Source: Oscillospiraceae bacterium (GTDB taxonomy: Bacteria; Bacillota; Clostridia; Oscillospirales; Acutalibacteraceae). Taken from it: a stretch of DNA of 64,000 nucleotides. Below, piece by piece: positions 8,640 to 16,744 of this stretch (the stretch's first letter is position 1; every line of letters starts with the position of its first letter). The stretch lies in the NCBI GenBank assembly GCA_902792905.1, contig CADBBH010000010.1, forward strand, positions 1 through 64,000. The letters run 5' to 3'. The notes beneath the pieces were generated by a model. It saw nothing but the letters and a program-made list of their open reading frames with translations. It was not told the DNA's origin and made no database searches. The position numbers and the translations under genes are program-made.

Positions 8640-9587
8640 TCACTTATACTGATAACACCTCACGTAGTCGACAATCATGGCTGTCGGGAGGTGGGGGTTG
8701 TTTTCGATTTTTTCATCGACGCCGATTGAGATAATCAGATAGAGGGGAACCTCGCAGACGCCGCCGAATGAGGTGCGGGCAGTCTCTATACCATTGACAT
8801 AGAAAATATATTCGTCCTTATTCCACTCGACGCCATAGGTGTTGAATTTGTTATACGGATAATCAGCGTAATAAAAGCCCTGATTCTCGTGCTTATGCGC
8901 TTCTTCATAGGCATCGACATGAATGGTCTGAACTATCGAACCGAAGGCCGGGCTTTTTTCATCATAGTCTGTATTAGTCTCAAGAATATCAATTTCAGCG
9001 CCGCTTACTCCCCCGTCCGTATCATCCGCCCACATGCCGTCAGTCAGAAGCCAGAATGCGGGATTGATGCCCGAACCCTCCGGAAGTATACAGCTTATTT
9101 CAAAATAGCCGTAGAGCTGTTCATAGCCCTTATGGTCTCCGGCATAATTCTTATTCGGATTTGTTTCCATGCCGTAAGAATAGTATCCGGGGCCTTTTGG
9201 ACCATTCTCCTTGTATTCAACGGAAAGCTTCAGGCATCCGTCATCGGTAAAGGAAACAGCATCCCTGTTCCACCAGCAGTAATCCCTGCGCTGTGTATCG
9301 TTATTGCCATAGACATAATGTCCCTGCCAGATTTCCGTATCAAAGCCGTGATCAAATTCATCAGACCAGACGAGCTCAAATCTACTCATATCCACCGCGT
9401 CCTTATACGGTGTGACGGGAGTATCGAGCATAAAAGCTCCAATAAGCTGAAAAACAGCCGTTACAAGTGCGCCCGCCCTCTTAAAATCAAAAGAAAACAG
9501 TGAGCTGAAGAATCCGCCGATTGCGGGCAGTATCGAATTGAGGGCATTTATCTGCCTTGCTGCAAACATCAAGGTTATTTCTTTCAC
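8640..9587 (-). CDS. Glycoside hydrolase family 16 (beta-glucanase-like)
   Basis: The 315-aa protein carries a full GH16 jelly-roll domain from about residue 70 (FELVWSDEFD) to the end. The catalytic E-x-D-x-x-E is present as GAEIDILE, with Glu198 (nucleophile), Asp200 and Glu203 (acid/base). GH16 enzymes cut beta-1,3 or beta-1,3-1,4 glucans, agars and related polymers, and the exact specificity cannot be set here. The start is a GTG at 9587 behind GGAAGGTGA. The N-terminus is not a clean signal peptide but has two hydrophobic stretches (INALNSILPAIGGFF and ALVTAVFQLIGAFML), so it may be membrane-bound or exported in an atypical way. Confidence 0.88.
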   Translation of the reverse strand: MKEITLMFAARQINALNSILPAIGGFFSSLFSFDFKRAGALVTAVFQLIGAFMLDTPVTPYKDAVDMSRFELVWSDEFDHGFDTEIWQGHYVYGNNDTQRRDYCWWNRDAVSFTDDGCLKLSVEYKENGPKGPGYYSYGMETNPNKNYAGDHKGYEQLYGYFEISCILPEGSGINPAFWLLTDGMWADDTDGGVSGAEIDILETNTDYDEKSPAFGSIVQTIHVDAYEEAHKHENQGFYYADYPYNKFNTYGVEWNKDEYIFYVNGIETARTSFGGVCEVPLYLIISIGVDEKIENNPHLPTAMIVDYVRCYQYK

Positions 9588-9619
9588 TCAATCACCTTCC
9601 GACTTGATTTTAAACAGTA

Positions 9620-11500
9620 TCAGTCTACTGCCCTTCGAAGACCTACGCCGTATTCCATAGTGTCACGCATCGGAACTGCCATTTCATAAAGTCGGGTAAG
9701 AATCGCATCCCTTTCCTCGTCCGGAGCTGTCAGGGACTGATGATGCGCCTCGAGAACGCAATCGCCGGTGTAGCAGATATCCGCGAGGGCGAGGAAGAAT
9801 TCCTCCCAGTCGATATTGCCGTCGCCGGGAATAAGATGACCGTCTCCGCTGCCGTCATTATCCTGAATATGCAGAGAGAGAGGAACGACGGAGCACTTTC
9901 TCAGGACATCGGGCTCAAAGCCGCTGCAATGCGCGTGGCCGACATCGAAGCACCACCCGAACCACTCGGAATCAACCTCTTTTACAAGGTCGGCGATGAT
10001 GCGCGGATCTGCGGACGCTCCCCAGAGAATGTTTTCGGAGAGAATGATTACCCCGCATTCCTTTGCCTTGGGAAGCCATTTATTAATCGCTTCGGCATTG
10101 ACCGAAATGAATTTTGATTTATTCTTGATTTCGTTGCCTTTTTCATCCCTGCAGATAGGATGAACCACACAGTATTTTGCGCCGAGAACGGCCGCGGCCT
10201 CAATGGACCTGCCGATTACATCGCCCGAACCCGCGTCGCCGGGAGCGTGGGAATGAGTATAGGATACGCCGTCGGCATCGGCGCGCTCTTTAAGAGAAGC
10301 CTCCCAATCAAGATAATCATCCTTCAGGAATGGCGAACCTTCAAATACCCAATAGTCAAAGCCCATGTCGATACCCTCATAACCTATGGCGGCGAGGCGG
10401 TCAACGGCTCTGTCGGCCGGATAGCCATCCTCAAAGACATCGGTGGTTGTGACTATGAGCGGATTGAAAAGGAGCAGGACAGAGGAACCGTCCATCGCGA
10501 CGCGGTTTTTGGTGATTCCCATTTCGTCAATCCAGGAGCGGACCTCTAAGGTTTTCAGATTGCCGTTGCGGTTGTCCCATACCCAGCTGGGAGTCGGCCA
10601 GAGACACATTTCGGGCGAAACGGCCTCATAGAAATTCCTGCCGACGCCGTCCTGGCCGTGATGAGCCATTTTGCATATATCGCAGTCGAGCAGGCCGCTG
10701 TCGGCCCATTGGGCAACGGTCTTGTTGCCTGCGTTGACCTGAGCATCGCCCGTAAACAATATGCTCTTTCCGCCGAGATCCATGCGGAAAATAACGGAGT
10801 GTTCATTGACATCGATAAAAGATTCATCGTAGGTGTAAAGCACGGTGATTTTTGCCGCGCCTATATTGAATATATCGCCGGTGTTAAGAATCTGCACCTT
10901 TTCGGGAAAAGCCTTGCTGATACGGTTGAATTCGCCTACCATCTGCGCGCCCTCCTCCTGAGAGCGGGATTCATAGAGCTCAACCGGAGCGTAGTTGAGC
11001 AGAACCTTTTTGAACGATACCTGATTTGTGCGGTTTTCGGCGATCTCATTGAAAACTTCAACGTGGTCGGTATGAGGATGAGACAAAAACCATGCGTCAA
11101 TTACGGGCTTTTCCTGCCCGGTCACGGCTTTGAGATACTCGATGAAATAATCCGTTTCGGTTTTGAAACCGCCGTCAACAACAATGACTTTGCCGTCTTC
11201 CGTAGTGATGATAAAACTGTCGCAGATTGTGTCGGTTACGGATTTCAGCATATGAACCGCGTTTTTATTCATGGTGTTTCTTACCATTTCTCTCTTCACC
11301 TCGGAACGATATTTCAGCCGGTTGAAAAAGGCGGAAATCTTATTGAATATATCTTTGAAAAGCTGAATTATTTCATCAAAGAATCCTCCCCCGCTCTCCC
11401 CGGCTTCGCCGGTCTGTGCATAGGCCGAAAGAGCGGGCATTACGCCTGTAAAAATCAGGGCCAGCGAAAGAACAATACTGATTATAATCTTGATTTTCAT
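9620..11500 (-). CDS. Exported MBL-fold / xylose-isomerase-like TIM-barrel fusion
   Basis: I place the start at 11500 (MKIKIIISIV, a signal peptide), 7 nt after GAGGAG. A longer frame to 11593 would begin upstream of the predicted promoter. The 626-aa product has two enzymatic parts. Residues about 75-345 form a ComEC-type metallo-beta-lactamase domain with SHPHTDH (His141, His143, Asp145, His146), LFTGDA and AHHGQDG. Residues about 350-626 form a sugar-phosphate isomerase/epimerase-like TIM barrel with the expected metal ligands in SENILWG, CFDVGHAHCSG, LHIQDND and VLEAHH. Both metal sites look complete. The two folds are normally separate proteins. It heads the operon with GH16 and the MBL lipoprotein. 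Confidence 0.8.
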   Translation of the reverse strand: MKIKIIISIVLSLALIFTGVMPALSAYAQTGEAGESGGGFFDEIIQLFKDIFNKISAFFNRLKYRSEVKREMVRNTMNKNAVHMLKSVTDTICDSFIITTEDGKVIVVDGGFKTETDYFIEYLKAVTGQEKPVIDAWFLSHPHTDHVEVFNEIAENRTNQVSFKKVLLNYAPVELYESRSQEEGAQMVGEFNRISKAFPEKVQILNTGDIFNIGAAKITVLYTYDESFIDVNEHSVIFRMDLGGKSILFTGDAQVNAGNKTVAQWADSGLLDCDICKMAHHGQDGVGRNFYEAVSPEMCLWPTPSWVWDNRNGNLKTLEVRSWIDEMGITKNRVAMDGSSVLLLFNPLIVTTTDVFEDGYPADRAVDRLAAIGYEGIDMGFDYWVFEGSPFLKDDYLDWEASLKERADADGVSYTHSHAPGDAGSGDVIGRSIEAAAVLGAKYCVVHPICRDEKGNEIKNKSKFISVNAEAINKWLPKAKECGVIILSENILWGASADPRIIADLVKEVDSEWFGWCFDVGHAHCSGFEPDVLRKCSVVPLSLHIQDNDGSGDGHLIPGDGNIDWEEFFLALADICYTGDCVLEAHHQSLTAPDEERDAILTRLYEMAVPMRDTMEYGVGLRRAVD

Positions 11501-11551
11501 CTGCATTCTCCTCTTTTGATTGAATAAAAATATACTATCCTCATTAAATAT

Positions 11552-11580
11552 ATAATAAATCAAAGCAGATATAATTTCAA
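11552..11580 (-). promoter_or_regulatory. Promoter of the exported-enzyme operon
   Basis: On the minus strand there is TTGAAA, a 17-nt spacer and TATTAT, about 45 nt before the chosen start at 11500. It supports the internal start for the fusion protein. Confidence 0.5.
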
Positions 11581-11592
11581 TATAAAAATGCA

Positions 11593-11618
11593 AAAGGACG
11601 GCCGCGAGACCGTCCTTT
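11593..11618 (-). terminator. Terminator of the feo operon
   Basis: AAAGGACGG and CCGTCCTTT form a 9-bp stem around an 8-nt loop. On the minus strand it is followed by TTTTGCATTTTT, placed 33 nt after the last feo-operon gene. Confidence 0.8.
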
Positions 11619-11650
11619 CACTAAGAAGGATTGAAGTTTATCTGAAAAAG

Positions 11651-11902
11651 TTACTTGAATAATCGGGATTTCTTTTTGATTTCTTCGATTCCGTCACAGG
11701 AAACAAGAGTGTAGCCGGTTTTTTCTATGACGGATTTGATTTCTTCATAGTCGAGCGCGGACTCGGAAATGATTTCGGTCACGCCGTGTTTATGAGAGGA
11801 AGAAACTTTCTTTACCGCAAAGCTGTTTCTTATCGCATCGTTGATATGCGCCTCACACATTGAGCACATCATTCCGTCTATTTTAAGCCTTGTTTTAATC
11901 AT
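11651..11902 (-). CDS. Heavy-metal-associated (HMA) domain protein
   Basis: The 83-aa protein begins at 11902 (MIKTRLKIDG), 7 nt after GGAG. The longer upstream frame only shadows the neighbouring gene. It has the ferredoxin-like HMA fold with the metal loop GMMCSMCEAH, where Cys13 and Cys16 form the CxxC pair as in CopZ-type chaperones and P-type ATPase domains. It overlaps the preceding gene by 8 nt and closes the feo operon, so a role in handling metal during iron uptake is possible, though HMA domains usually bind copper, zinc or similar soft metals. Confidence 0.75.
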   Translation of the reverse strand: MIKTRLKIDGMMCSMCEAHINDAIRNSFAVKKVSSSHKHGVTEIISESALDYEEIKSVIEKTGYTLVSCDGIEEIKKKSRLFK

Positions 11903-12086
11903 TTTTATTCTCCGCTGAAATTTGATGGCATTTGCCTGCCATTGCGCAGTGGGCGCAGTTGTTTCCGCAGGTGGATTTGCCTTTTTTCTTATCTTTAACA
12001 AGACTTCTGATAATACCGGCTACAAGGAACAAGAGCACGAGACCGGCAAGAATCGTGCCTGTATTTGCAATAAACCATTCAAGCAT
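11895..12086 (-). CDS. FeoB-associated Cys-rich membrane protein
   Basis: This 63-aa protein has one membrane helix (TILAGLVLLFLVAGIIRSLV, residues about 11-30), a lysine-rich stretch and a C-terminal cysteine cluster (CGNNCAHCAMAGKC). This matches the small FeoB-associated Cys-rich family found after feoB in many Clostridia. Its function is thought to be support of ferrous iron transport, perhaps metal delivery or redox, but the mechanism is not settled. It lies 20 nt after feoB. Confidence 0.85.
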   Translation of the reverse strand: MLEWFIANTGTILAGLVLLFLVAGIIRSLVKDKKKGKSTCGNNCAHCAMAGKCHQISAENKND

Positions 12087-12106
12087 ATCTCCGCTCTCCC
12101 TTCATA

Positions 12107-14596
12107 TTACTTTGATGATATTTCTTTTGTTTCAAGAGTTGTCGCTTCTTTATACTTTTTGAAGAAAAGCATATAAATCATGCAGCCGAGGACTGCGACA
12201 GCGGCAATAATACCGATAATGTTCGCGTTTCCGGTAAATATTCCGCCGAACTGGTTTATCATAAGAGCTATCGCATAAGCGAAGCCGCACTGATACGCGA
12301 TTGCGAACCAGGTCCATTTTGCGTTATTCATCTCGCGTCTGATAGCGCCGATAGCCGCGAAGCACGGCGCGCAGAGGAGATTAAACACAAGGAATGAGTA
12401 ACCGGTGATTCCGTTGAACACTCCTGCGAGAGTCTGATAAACGGTTCCTTCGCCACCGCTGTAGAGAACGCCCATTGTTCCGACGATATTCTCTTTCGCA
12501 ACAAGACCGGTAATCGAAGCAACCGCCGCCTGCCAGTTACCCCAGCCGAGCGGTATGAAGAGCCACGCAATTGCGCCGCCGATTTTTGCAAGAATAGAAA
12601 GACTGAGTTCATCCTCTTCAAGCATACGGAAGCCGTCTGCGGCAAAGCCGAATCTTGAAGTAAACCAAACAACTATCGTTGAAAGCAGGATGATTGTACC
12701 TGCCTTCTTTATGAAGGACCAGCCGCGTTCCCACATCGAGCGCAGAACGTTTGAAACTGTCGGCAGATGGTAAGCCGGAAGCTCCATAACAAACGGCGCG
12801 GGATTTCCCGAGAACATCTTTGTCTTTTTGAGCATAATACCTGATGTGATAATTGCCGCCATACCGATAAAGTAAGCGGATGTAGCTACCAGGGCCGAGC
12901 CGCCGAAGAGCGCGCCGGCTATCATGCCGATAAACGGAACCTTAGCGCCGCAGGGAATGAAGGTAGTGGTCATAATCGTCATTCTGCGGTCGCGTTCATT
13001 TTCAATTGTTCTTGATGCCATAATGCCGGGAATTCCGCAGCCGACGCCGATAAGCATCGGAATAAACGATTTACCCGATAAGCCGAAACGGCGGAAAATT
13101 CTGTCAAGTACAAATGCGATACGTGCCATATAACCGCAGGCTTCAAGGAACGCGAGAAGCAGGAATAGAACCAGCATCTGGGGAACAAATCCGAGAACAG
13201 CTCCGACACCGGCGATAATACCGTCAATCACGAGACCTTTTACCCAGTCTGCCGCGTTGATTTTATCAAGAATATTCTCCGCTATGACGGGAATACCGGG
13301 AATCCATACTCCGTATGCCGCGGGGTCGGGTTCTTCAAAGCCCTTTTCTTCAACATAAGCGGATGCGTCCTTGAATGACATCGGAATTGCCTCTTCGTCA
13401 TCTTCGGGTACTTCCGAGAAATAAACGGTCATTTCATCAATTGCAAGCGTTTCTTCATCTTCGACTTCAACACTTGCCGTTTCGGGACCGGTAACGGATT
13501 TGATTTCGGAGATTGCCGATTTTTCGTCGAAATCCTCGGCTTCCGTATCAATATCCACATAGGCGGAGATTGCTTTCATTGCGGCATCGTAATTATCCGC
13601 TTCTTCAGAATAAGCTTTGCCGCCTATACCGAAGAGATGGAAACCGTCGCCGAAAAGATTGTCGTTGGTCCAGTCAGTCGCCGCCGCGCCGATGGTAACC
13701 ATCGAGATATAATAGACAAGGAACATAATTGCGGCAAATATCGGCAGACCGAGCCAGCGGTTGGTGACAATTCTGTCAATCTTATCTGAAGTAGTAAGAC
13801 TGCCTGCGTTCGCTTTCTTATAGCAGGTTTTTATAACTTCGCCGATATAGATGTATCTTTCATTTGTAATGATGCTCTCGGCATCATCATCCATCTCTTT
13901 TTCCGCAGCTTCGATATCCTGATTTATGTGAGCGAGCGTGTCGGCAGGAATATTCAGCACTTCAAGTACTTTTTCATCACGTTCGAAAATCTTGATTGCA
14001 TACCAGCGCTGCTGCTCTTCGGGCATCGAATGGACCGCCGCCTCTTCAATATGAGCGAGGGCGTGTTCAACAACGCCGGAGAATGTATGCTGAGGTACGG
14101 TTTTGCCGCTCTTCGCCGCTTCTATTGCAGCGTCGGCAGCCTCATTGATACCCGTGCCTTTAAGCGCTGAAATCTCGATAATTCTGCAGCCGAGTTTTTC
14201 ACCGAGAGCTTTTATATCGATTTTATCGCCGTTTTTCTTGACAATATCCATCATATTGACGGCTATTACAACGGGAATACCGAGCTCGGTGAGCTGGGTA
14301 GTGAGATAAAGATTTCTTTCGAGATTGGTGCCGTCAACAATATTCAGAATAGCATCGGGGCGCTCATTTATGAGGTAATTTCTGGCAACTACCTCCTCAA
14401 GAGTATAAGGAGAGAGAGAATAAATTCCGGGGAGGTCAGTAATTACTACGCCATCGTGCTTTTTGAGTTTACCCTCTTTCTTCTCAACTGTGACGCCGGG
14501 CCAGTTGCCGACAAACTGATTTGAGCCGGTGAGGGCATTGAATAATGTGGTTTTACCGCTGTTGGGGTTACCCGCAAGGGCAATTCTTATATCCAT
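12107..14596 (-). CDS. feoB: Ferrous iron transporter FeoB
   Basis: The 829-aa protein imports Fe2+ across the membrane. An N-terminal G-protein domain shows G1 GNPNSGKTTLFNALTG (9-24), the G3 DLPG and G4 NMMD. A helical spacer and the membrane Gate domains follow (GVGCGIPGIMASR and FIPCGAKVPFIGM). Between the first membrane helix and the second half there is an acidic insertion of roughly 110-120 residues (about 315-435; EEADNYDAAM, EVEDEETLAID, SEVPEDDEEA) predicted to face outside, which makes the protein longer than classical FeoB. An operator-like palindrome sits between its ribosome site and feoA. Confidence 0.95.
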   Translation of the reverse strand: MDIRIALAGNPNSGKTTLFNALTGSNQFVGNWPGVTVEKKEGKLKKHDGVVITDLPGIYSLSPYTLEEVVARNYLINERPDAILNIVDGTNLERNLYLTTQLTELGIPVVIAVNMMDIVKKNGDKIDIKALGEKLGCRIIEISALKGTGINEAADAAIEAAKSGKTVPQHTFSGVVEHALAHIEEAAVHSMPEEQQRWYAIKIFERDEKVLEVLNIPADTLAHINQDIEAAEKEMDDDAESIITNERYIYIGEVIKTCYKKANAGSLTTSDKIDRIVTNRWLGLPIFAAIMFLVYYISMVTIGAAATDWTNDNLFGDGFHLFGIGGKAYSEEADNYDAAMKAISAYVDIDTEAEDFDEKSAISEIKSVTGPETASVEVEDEETLAIDEMTVYFSEVPEDDEEAIPMSFKDASAYVEEKGFEEPDPAAYGVWIPGIPVIAENILDKINAADWVKGLVIDGIIAGVGAVLGFVPQMLVLFLLLAFLEACGYMARIAFVLDRIFRRFGLSGKSFIPMLIGVGCGIPGIMASRTIENERDRRMTIMTTTFIPCGAKVPFIGMIAGALFGGSALVATSAYFIGMAAIITSGIMLKKTKMFSGNPAPFVMELPAYHLPTVSNVLRSMWERGWSFIKKAGTIILLSTIVVWFTSRFGFAADGFRMLEEDELSLSILAKIGGAIAWLFIPLGWGNWQAAVASITGLVAKENIVGTMGVLYSGGEGTVYQTLAGVFNGITGYSFLVFNLLCAPCFAAIGAIRREMNNAKWTWFAIAYQCGFAYAIALMINQFGGIFTGNANIIGIIAAVAVLGCMIYMLFFKKYKEATTLETKEISSK

Positions 14597-14618
14597 AACA
14601 AATTATCCTTTCCGCAAC

Positions 14619-14638
14619 CGGTTAGTTTAAGCTAACCG
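14619..14638. promoter_or_regulatory. DtxR-like operator copy 3 (before feoB)
   Basis: CGGTTAG-TTTAAG-CTAACCG forms a palindrome with 7-bp arms and a 6-nt centre. It shares the GTTAG-N6-CTAAC core with the two copies before the first feoA. It ends 22 nt upstream of the feoB ATG, and no -10/-35 was seen beside it. In RNA it would form a small hairpin. Confidence 0.65.
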
Positions 14639-14676
14639 CAATGTTAAAAATTAAGAGTCTTTGCGTTCAAGTGCGT

Positions 14677-14898
14677 TCAGCTGACTTCAATCATTTCTGC
14701 GTCCGCTTTACGCAGCGAGAGTTCATAGTTACGCACGGTTACTTCAATCGGATCCCCGAGAGGAGCAACCTTGCGGACATAGACATCGATTCCCTTGGTT
14801 ATACCCATATCCATAATTCTGCGCTTGACAGCGCCTTCACCGTGAAGCTTCACGACTTTAACGGTTTCGCCGATTTTTACATCTCTCAATGTTTTCAT
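14677..14898 (-). CDS. feoA: FeoA domain protein
   Basis: A 73-aa SH3-like FeoA protein (MKTLRDVKIGETVKVVKLHG; RIMDMGITKGIDVYV; DPIEVTVRNYELSLRKADA). FeoA is a small cytoplasmic partner that promotes FeoB function. It is the second of two feoA genes, 22 nt after the first, and precedes feoB. Confidence 0.92.
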   Translation of the reverse strand: MKTLRDVKIGETVKVVKLHGEGAVKRRIMDMGITKGIDVYVRKVAPLGDPIEVTVRNYELSLRKADAEMIEVS

Positions 14899-14920
14899 AT
14901 CAAATCCTCCTTGATTATAA

Positions 14921-15133
14921 TCAGATCATTATTCTGCGCGCAAGATCTTCATTGACCGCAATACGTGATTCCTTGACCTTGACAATTACATTTCCACCCA
15001 GTGTACTTATAACCGTGACTGCGCTGCCGACGGTAAATCCTAAATCTTCAAGATGCTTTTTGACGTCGGGGCTTCCGCCTATTTTTTTAATGATGTTTTC
15101 CTCGCCCGGTGTAGCTACGGGTAACGGCAGCAT
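14921..15133 (-). CDS. feoA: FeoA domain protein (first copy)
   Basis: A 70-aa FeoA-type protein: DVKKHLEDLGFTVGSAVTVI and NVIVKVKESRIAVNEDLARR match the SH3-like beta-barrel. It is the first gene of the feo operon behind GAGGAGG. It differs clearly from the second FeoA, so the pair is not a recent duplication. A double feoA is common in Clostridia, and the two may have separate roles. Confidence 0.92.
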   Translation of the reverse strand: MLPLPVATPGEENIIKKIGGSPDVKKHLEDLGFTVGSAVTVISTLGGNVIVKVKESRIAVNEDLARRIMI

Positions 15134-15151
15134 AATCGCACCTCCTCAAAA

Positions 15152-15169
15152 AGTTAGTGTATGCTAACT
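15152..15169. promoter_or_regulatory. DtxR-like operator copy 2
   Basis: AGTTAG-TGTATG-CTAACT, 6-bp arms, lies in the leader just upstream of the feoA ribosome site (15141-15147). Confidence 0.65.
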
Positions 15170-15232
15170 GTGTTTCCGGATAAAAGCGGTGAAACCTTTT
15201 ACGGCTCCGCCGCCATAATATCTTTCATTTAT

Positions 15233-15261
15233 ATTATAGTTAGCTTTTGCTAACTTGTCAA
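15233..15261 (-). promoter_or_regulatory. feo promoter with embedded operator
   Basis: On the minus strand a consensus TTGACA (15256-15261), a 17-nt spacer and TATAAT (15233-15238) form a perfect sigma-A promoter. The spacer holds the palindrome AGTTAGC-TTTT-GCTAACT (15238-15255). A repressor bound there would block RNA polymerase. The half-site resembles those of the DtxR/IdeR iron repressor family, which is my inference. No regulator gene is in the window. Nothing else was recognised in the 15262-15344 gap. Confidence 0.8.
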
Positions 15262-15344
15262 GAGCTTTTTGTCAATAAACACAGAAATTTTATGATGTTA
15301 TTGGTTAAAATAACCTTCATATTAATAAATCATTTAATAAAAAG

Positions 15345-15372
15345 TTGACTTTTCGATTATTTATGATAAAAT
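15345..15372 (+). promoter_or_regulatory. tRNA-Val promoter
   Basis: TTGACT, 16-nt spacer, TAAAAT. The tRNA begins 12 nt after the -10 box. Confidence 0.65.
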
Positions 15373-15383
15373 ACTTTTGGTAC

Positions 15384-15460
15384 GGAGGCATAGCTCAGCT
15401 GGTCAGAGTGCCTGCTTCACACGCAGGAGGTCGTGCGTTCGAGCCGCACTGTCTCCACCA
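15384..15460 (+). tRNA. tRNA-Val (anticodon CAC)
   Basis: The 77-nt gene folds as a cloverleaf: acceptor GGAGGCA/TGTCTCC with one G-U pair, D-arm with AGCTCAGCTGGTCAGAG, anticodon stem CCTGC/GCAGG with loop TTCACAC (anticodon CAC, valine GUG codons), T-stem GTGCG/CGCAC with TTCGAGC, and encoded CCA. Its 3' 21 nt recur at 23197-23217. Confidence 0.95.
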
Positions 15461-15464
15461 TATA

Positions 15465-15506
15465 AAAAAGCCTGCAGCTCCTGTTCAAAGAGCTGCAGGT
15501 TTTTTA
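15465..15506. terminator. Bidirectional terminator
   Basis: CCTGCAGCTC (471-480) and GAGCTGCAGG (490-499) form a 10-bp stem with A-run before and T-run after. It ends the tRNA transcript and, in reverse, the minus-strand surface-protein operon. Confidence 0.9.
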
Positions 15507-15519
15507 TTTTAATCTGTAA

Positions 15520-16632
15520 TTATGAAGCTTTACCGGTCTTCTGATCGATTGTAATTGTATTCCTGGTCGTAGATTCAATTCTCGCCGAATCCTGTGCGGA
15601 AATATCACCGTCAAGATCAAGATCCGCCGCTTTTACAAGATAAGCAATGTAAGCATCTTTTGAACTGTCGGACCATTCCTTGGTTCTTGTCTCGAGCTTT
15701 AGCCTGGATGAATCCTGAGCCGAAATATCGGTATCACCGTCAATATCACCGAAGATTACGATATAGAACTGTTCAACCAAGGAATCATCGGCGTTGTCGA
15801 TAACCTTGATAATTGCGCCTGTGCCCACTTTATCTTTGCTGTTAAGCTCTATTTCAATTCTGCCGTTGCCGCTGGCTTTAACATAATCGGCGATTTCATC
15901 TTCGGTAATATTTGCTTTAAGACCATATACATAGTAAGTATCGAAGCTGTCTGCAGAATAAGCATATTCATTGGGTTCGATAATCTTACTCACGCCGTAA
16001 GGTGTAGCTTCAAGATCGCTGTTCCAGGTCTCTACCACACCGTCTCTCTCAATCATCGCGGTACTGTCTTCATCTACCGGTACGAGTTTGACGGGAAGCT
16101 TGACAAATCTGGGATCTCCTTCAAAAACGGGATTCACATCTTTGGGATTATTCAATACGATTTCGGGCGAAGAGCTGGTAGCCCAGTTTCCTTCAACATT
16201 ATCAAGCGAAGTGTAACCGAGGATATCAAAAAAGATAGTTTCGCCGGGAGCAATCTGAACGGTATGAAAAACATCAGTTTCACCGTTTTCGTCAAAGTCG
16301 ATATCATCAACCGAGAATGTTGCAAAACCGGTGCTTGCCGTTCCCGAGGCGGTAATCGTGACTGTGTATCTGGTGTTTTTATCCAGAGTGTATTTGCCGT
16401 CAACGGGCTCAACCGCATTGCCATCCTGATCTGTAACAGCAACTTCGGCTTTATAATTTGCCGTTACTATATCAACTGTTTTAACTGCGGTACTGGCGGT
16501 GAACCACGCCCAGGTAACCCCCGTTAAACACAAGGCAAAGAAGATAATCAGTGCAACAGATAATGATATGCTGCTGAGGAATATGCTTCCTTTCGCTGCA
16601 GATTTTTCAGGTGATGAGTGTAATTCTTTCAA
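15520..16632 (-). CDS. Dockerin-bearing exported protein, SipW-type signal
   Basis: A 370-aa protein starting at TTG 16632 behind AAGGAGGG. The N-terminal helix (about residues 17-40) is followed by WAWFTAST, a SipW-substrate-like junction. A beta-rich middle (45-285) has no recognised family. The C-terminus (about 295-357) contains two dockerin-like calcium loops, GDIDGDTDISAQDSSRL and ADLDLDGDISAQDSARI, separated by a helix. Dockerins dock to cohesin modules on scaffold proteins, and no cohesin is in this window. It is the last gene of the SipW cluster. The position suggests a surface fibre or complex subunit that can be tethered through its dockerin. Confidence 0.8.
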   Translation of the reverse strand: MKELHSSPEKSAAKGSIFLSSISLSVALIIFFALCLTGVTWAWFTASTAVKTVDIVTANYKAEVAVTDQDGNAVEPVDGKYTLDKNTRYTVTITASGTASTGFATFSVDDIDFDENGETDVFHTVQIAPGETIFFDILGYTSLDNVEGNWATSSSPEIVLNNPKDVNPVFEGDPRFVKLPVKLVPVDEDSTAMIERDGVVETWNSDLEATPYGVSKIIEPNEYAYSADSFDTYYVYGLKANITEDEIADYVKASGNGRIEIELNSKDKVGTGAIIKVIDNADDSLVEQFYIVIFGDIDGDTDISAQDSSRLKLETRTKEWSDSSKDAYIAYLVKAADLDLDGDISAQDSARIESTTRNTITIDQKTGKAS

Positions 16633-16664
16633 TTACAATCCCTCCTTAATGAATGATTGTTTTG

Positions 16665-16738
16665 CTGTCAAAAGGCACAATCGCATTGAGGCCTTCTGAT
16701 TGAACCTTTTGACAGCCCTCCGGTAACGGACCGGAGGG
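16665..16738 (-). other. Intercistronic hairpins
   Basis: An 11-bp inverted pair CTGTCAAAAGG (665-675)/CCTTTTGACAG (705-715) lies next to a 9-bp stem CCCTCCGGT (716-724)/ACCGGAGGG (730-738). Neither is followed by a T-run on the minus strand, so mRNA processing or stability is more likely than termination. Confidence 0.5.
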
Positions 16739-16744
16739 GGCCGT

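Noticed and set aside
10658-11527. Long plus-strand frame of 289 codons
   Set aside because: It lies antisense to the MBL-TIM gene, has no ribosome site and no recognisable domain, while the minus-strand frame has two complete enzyme motifs.
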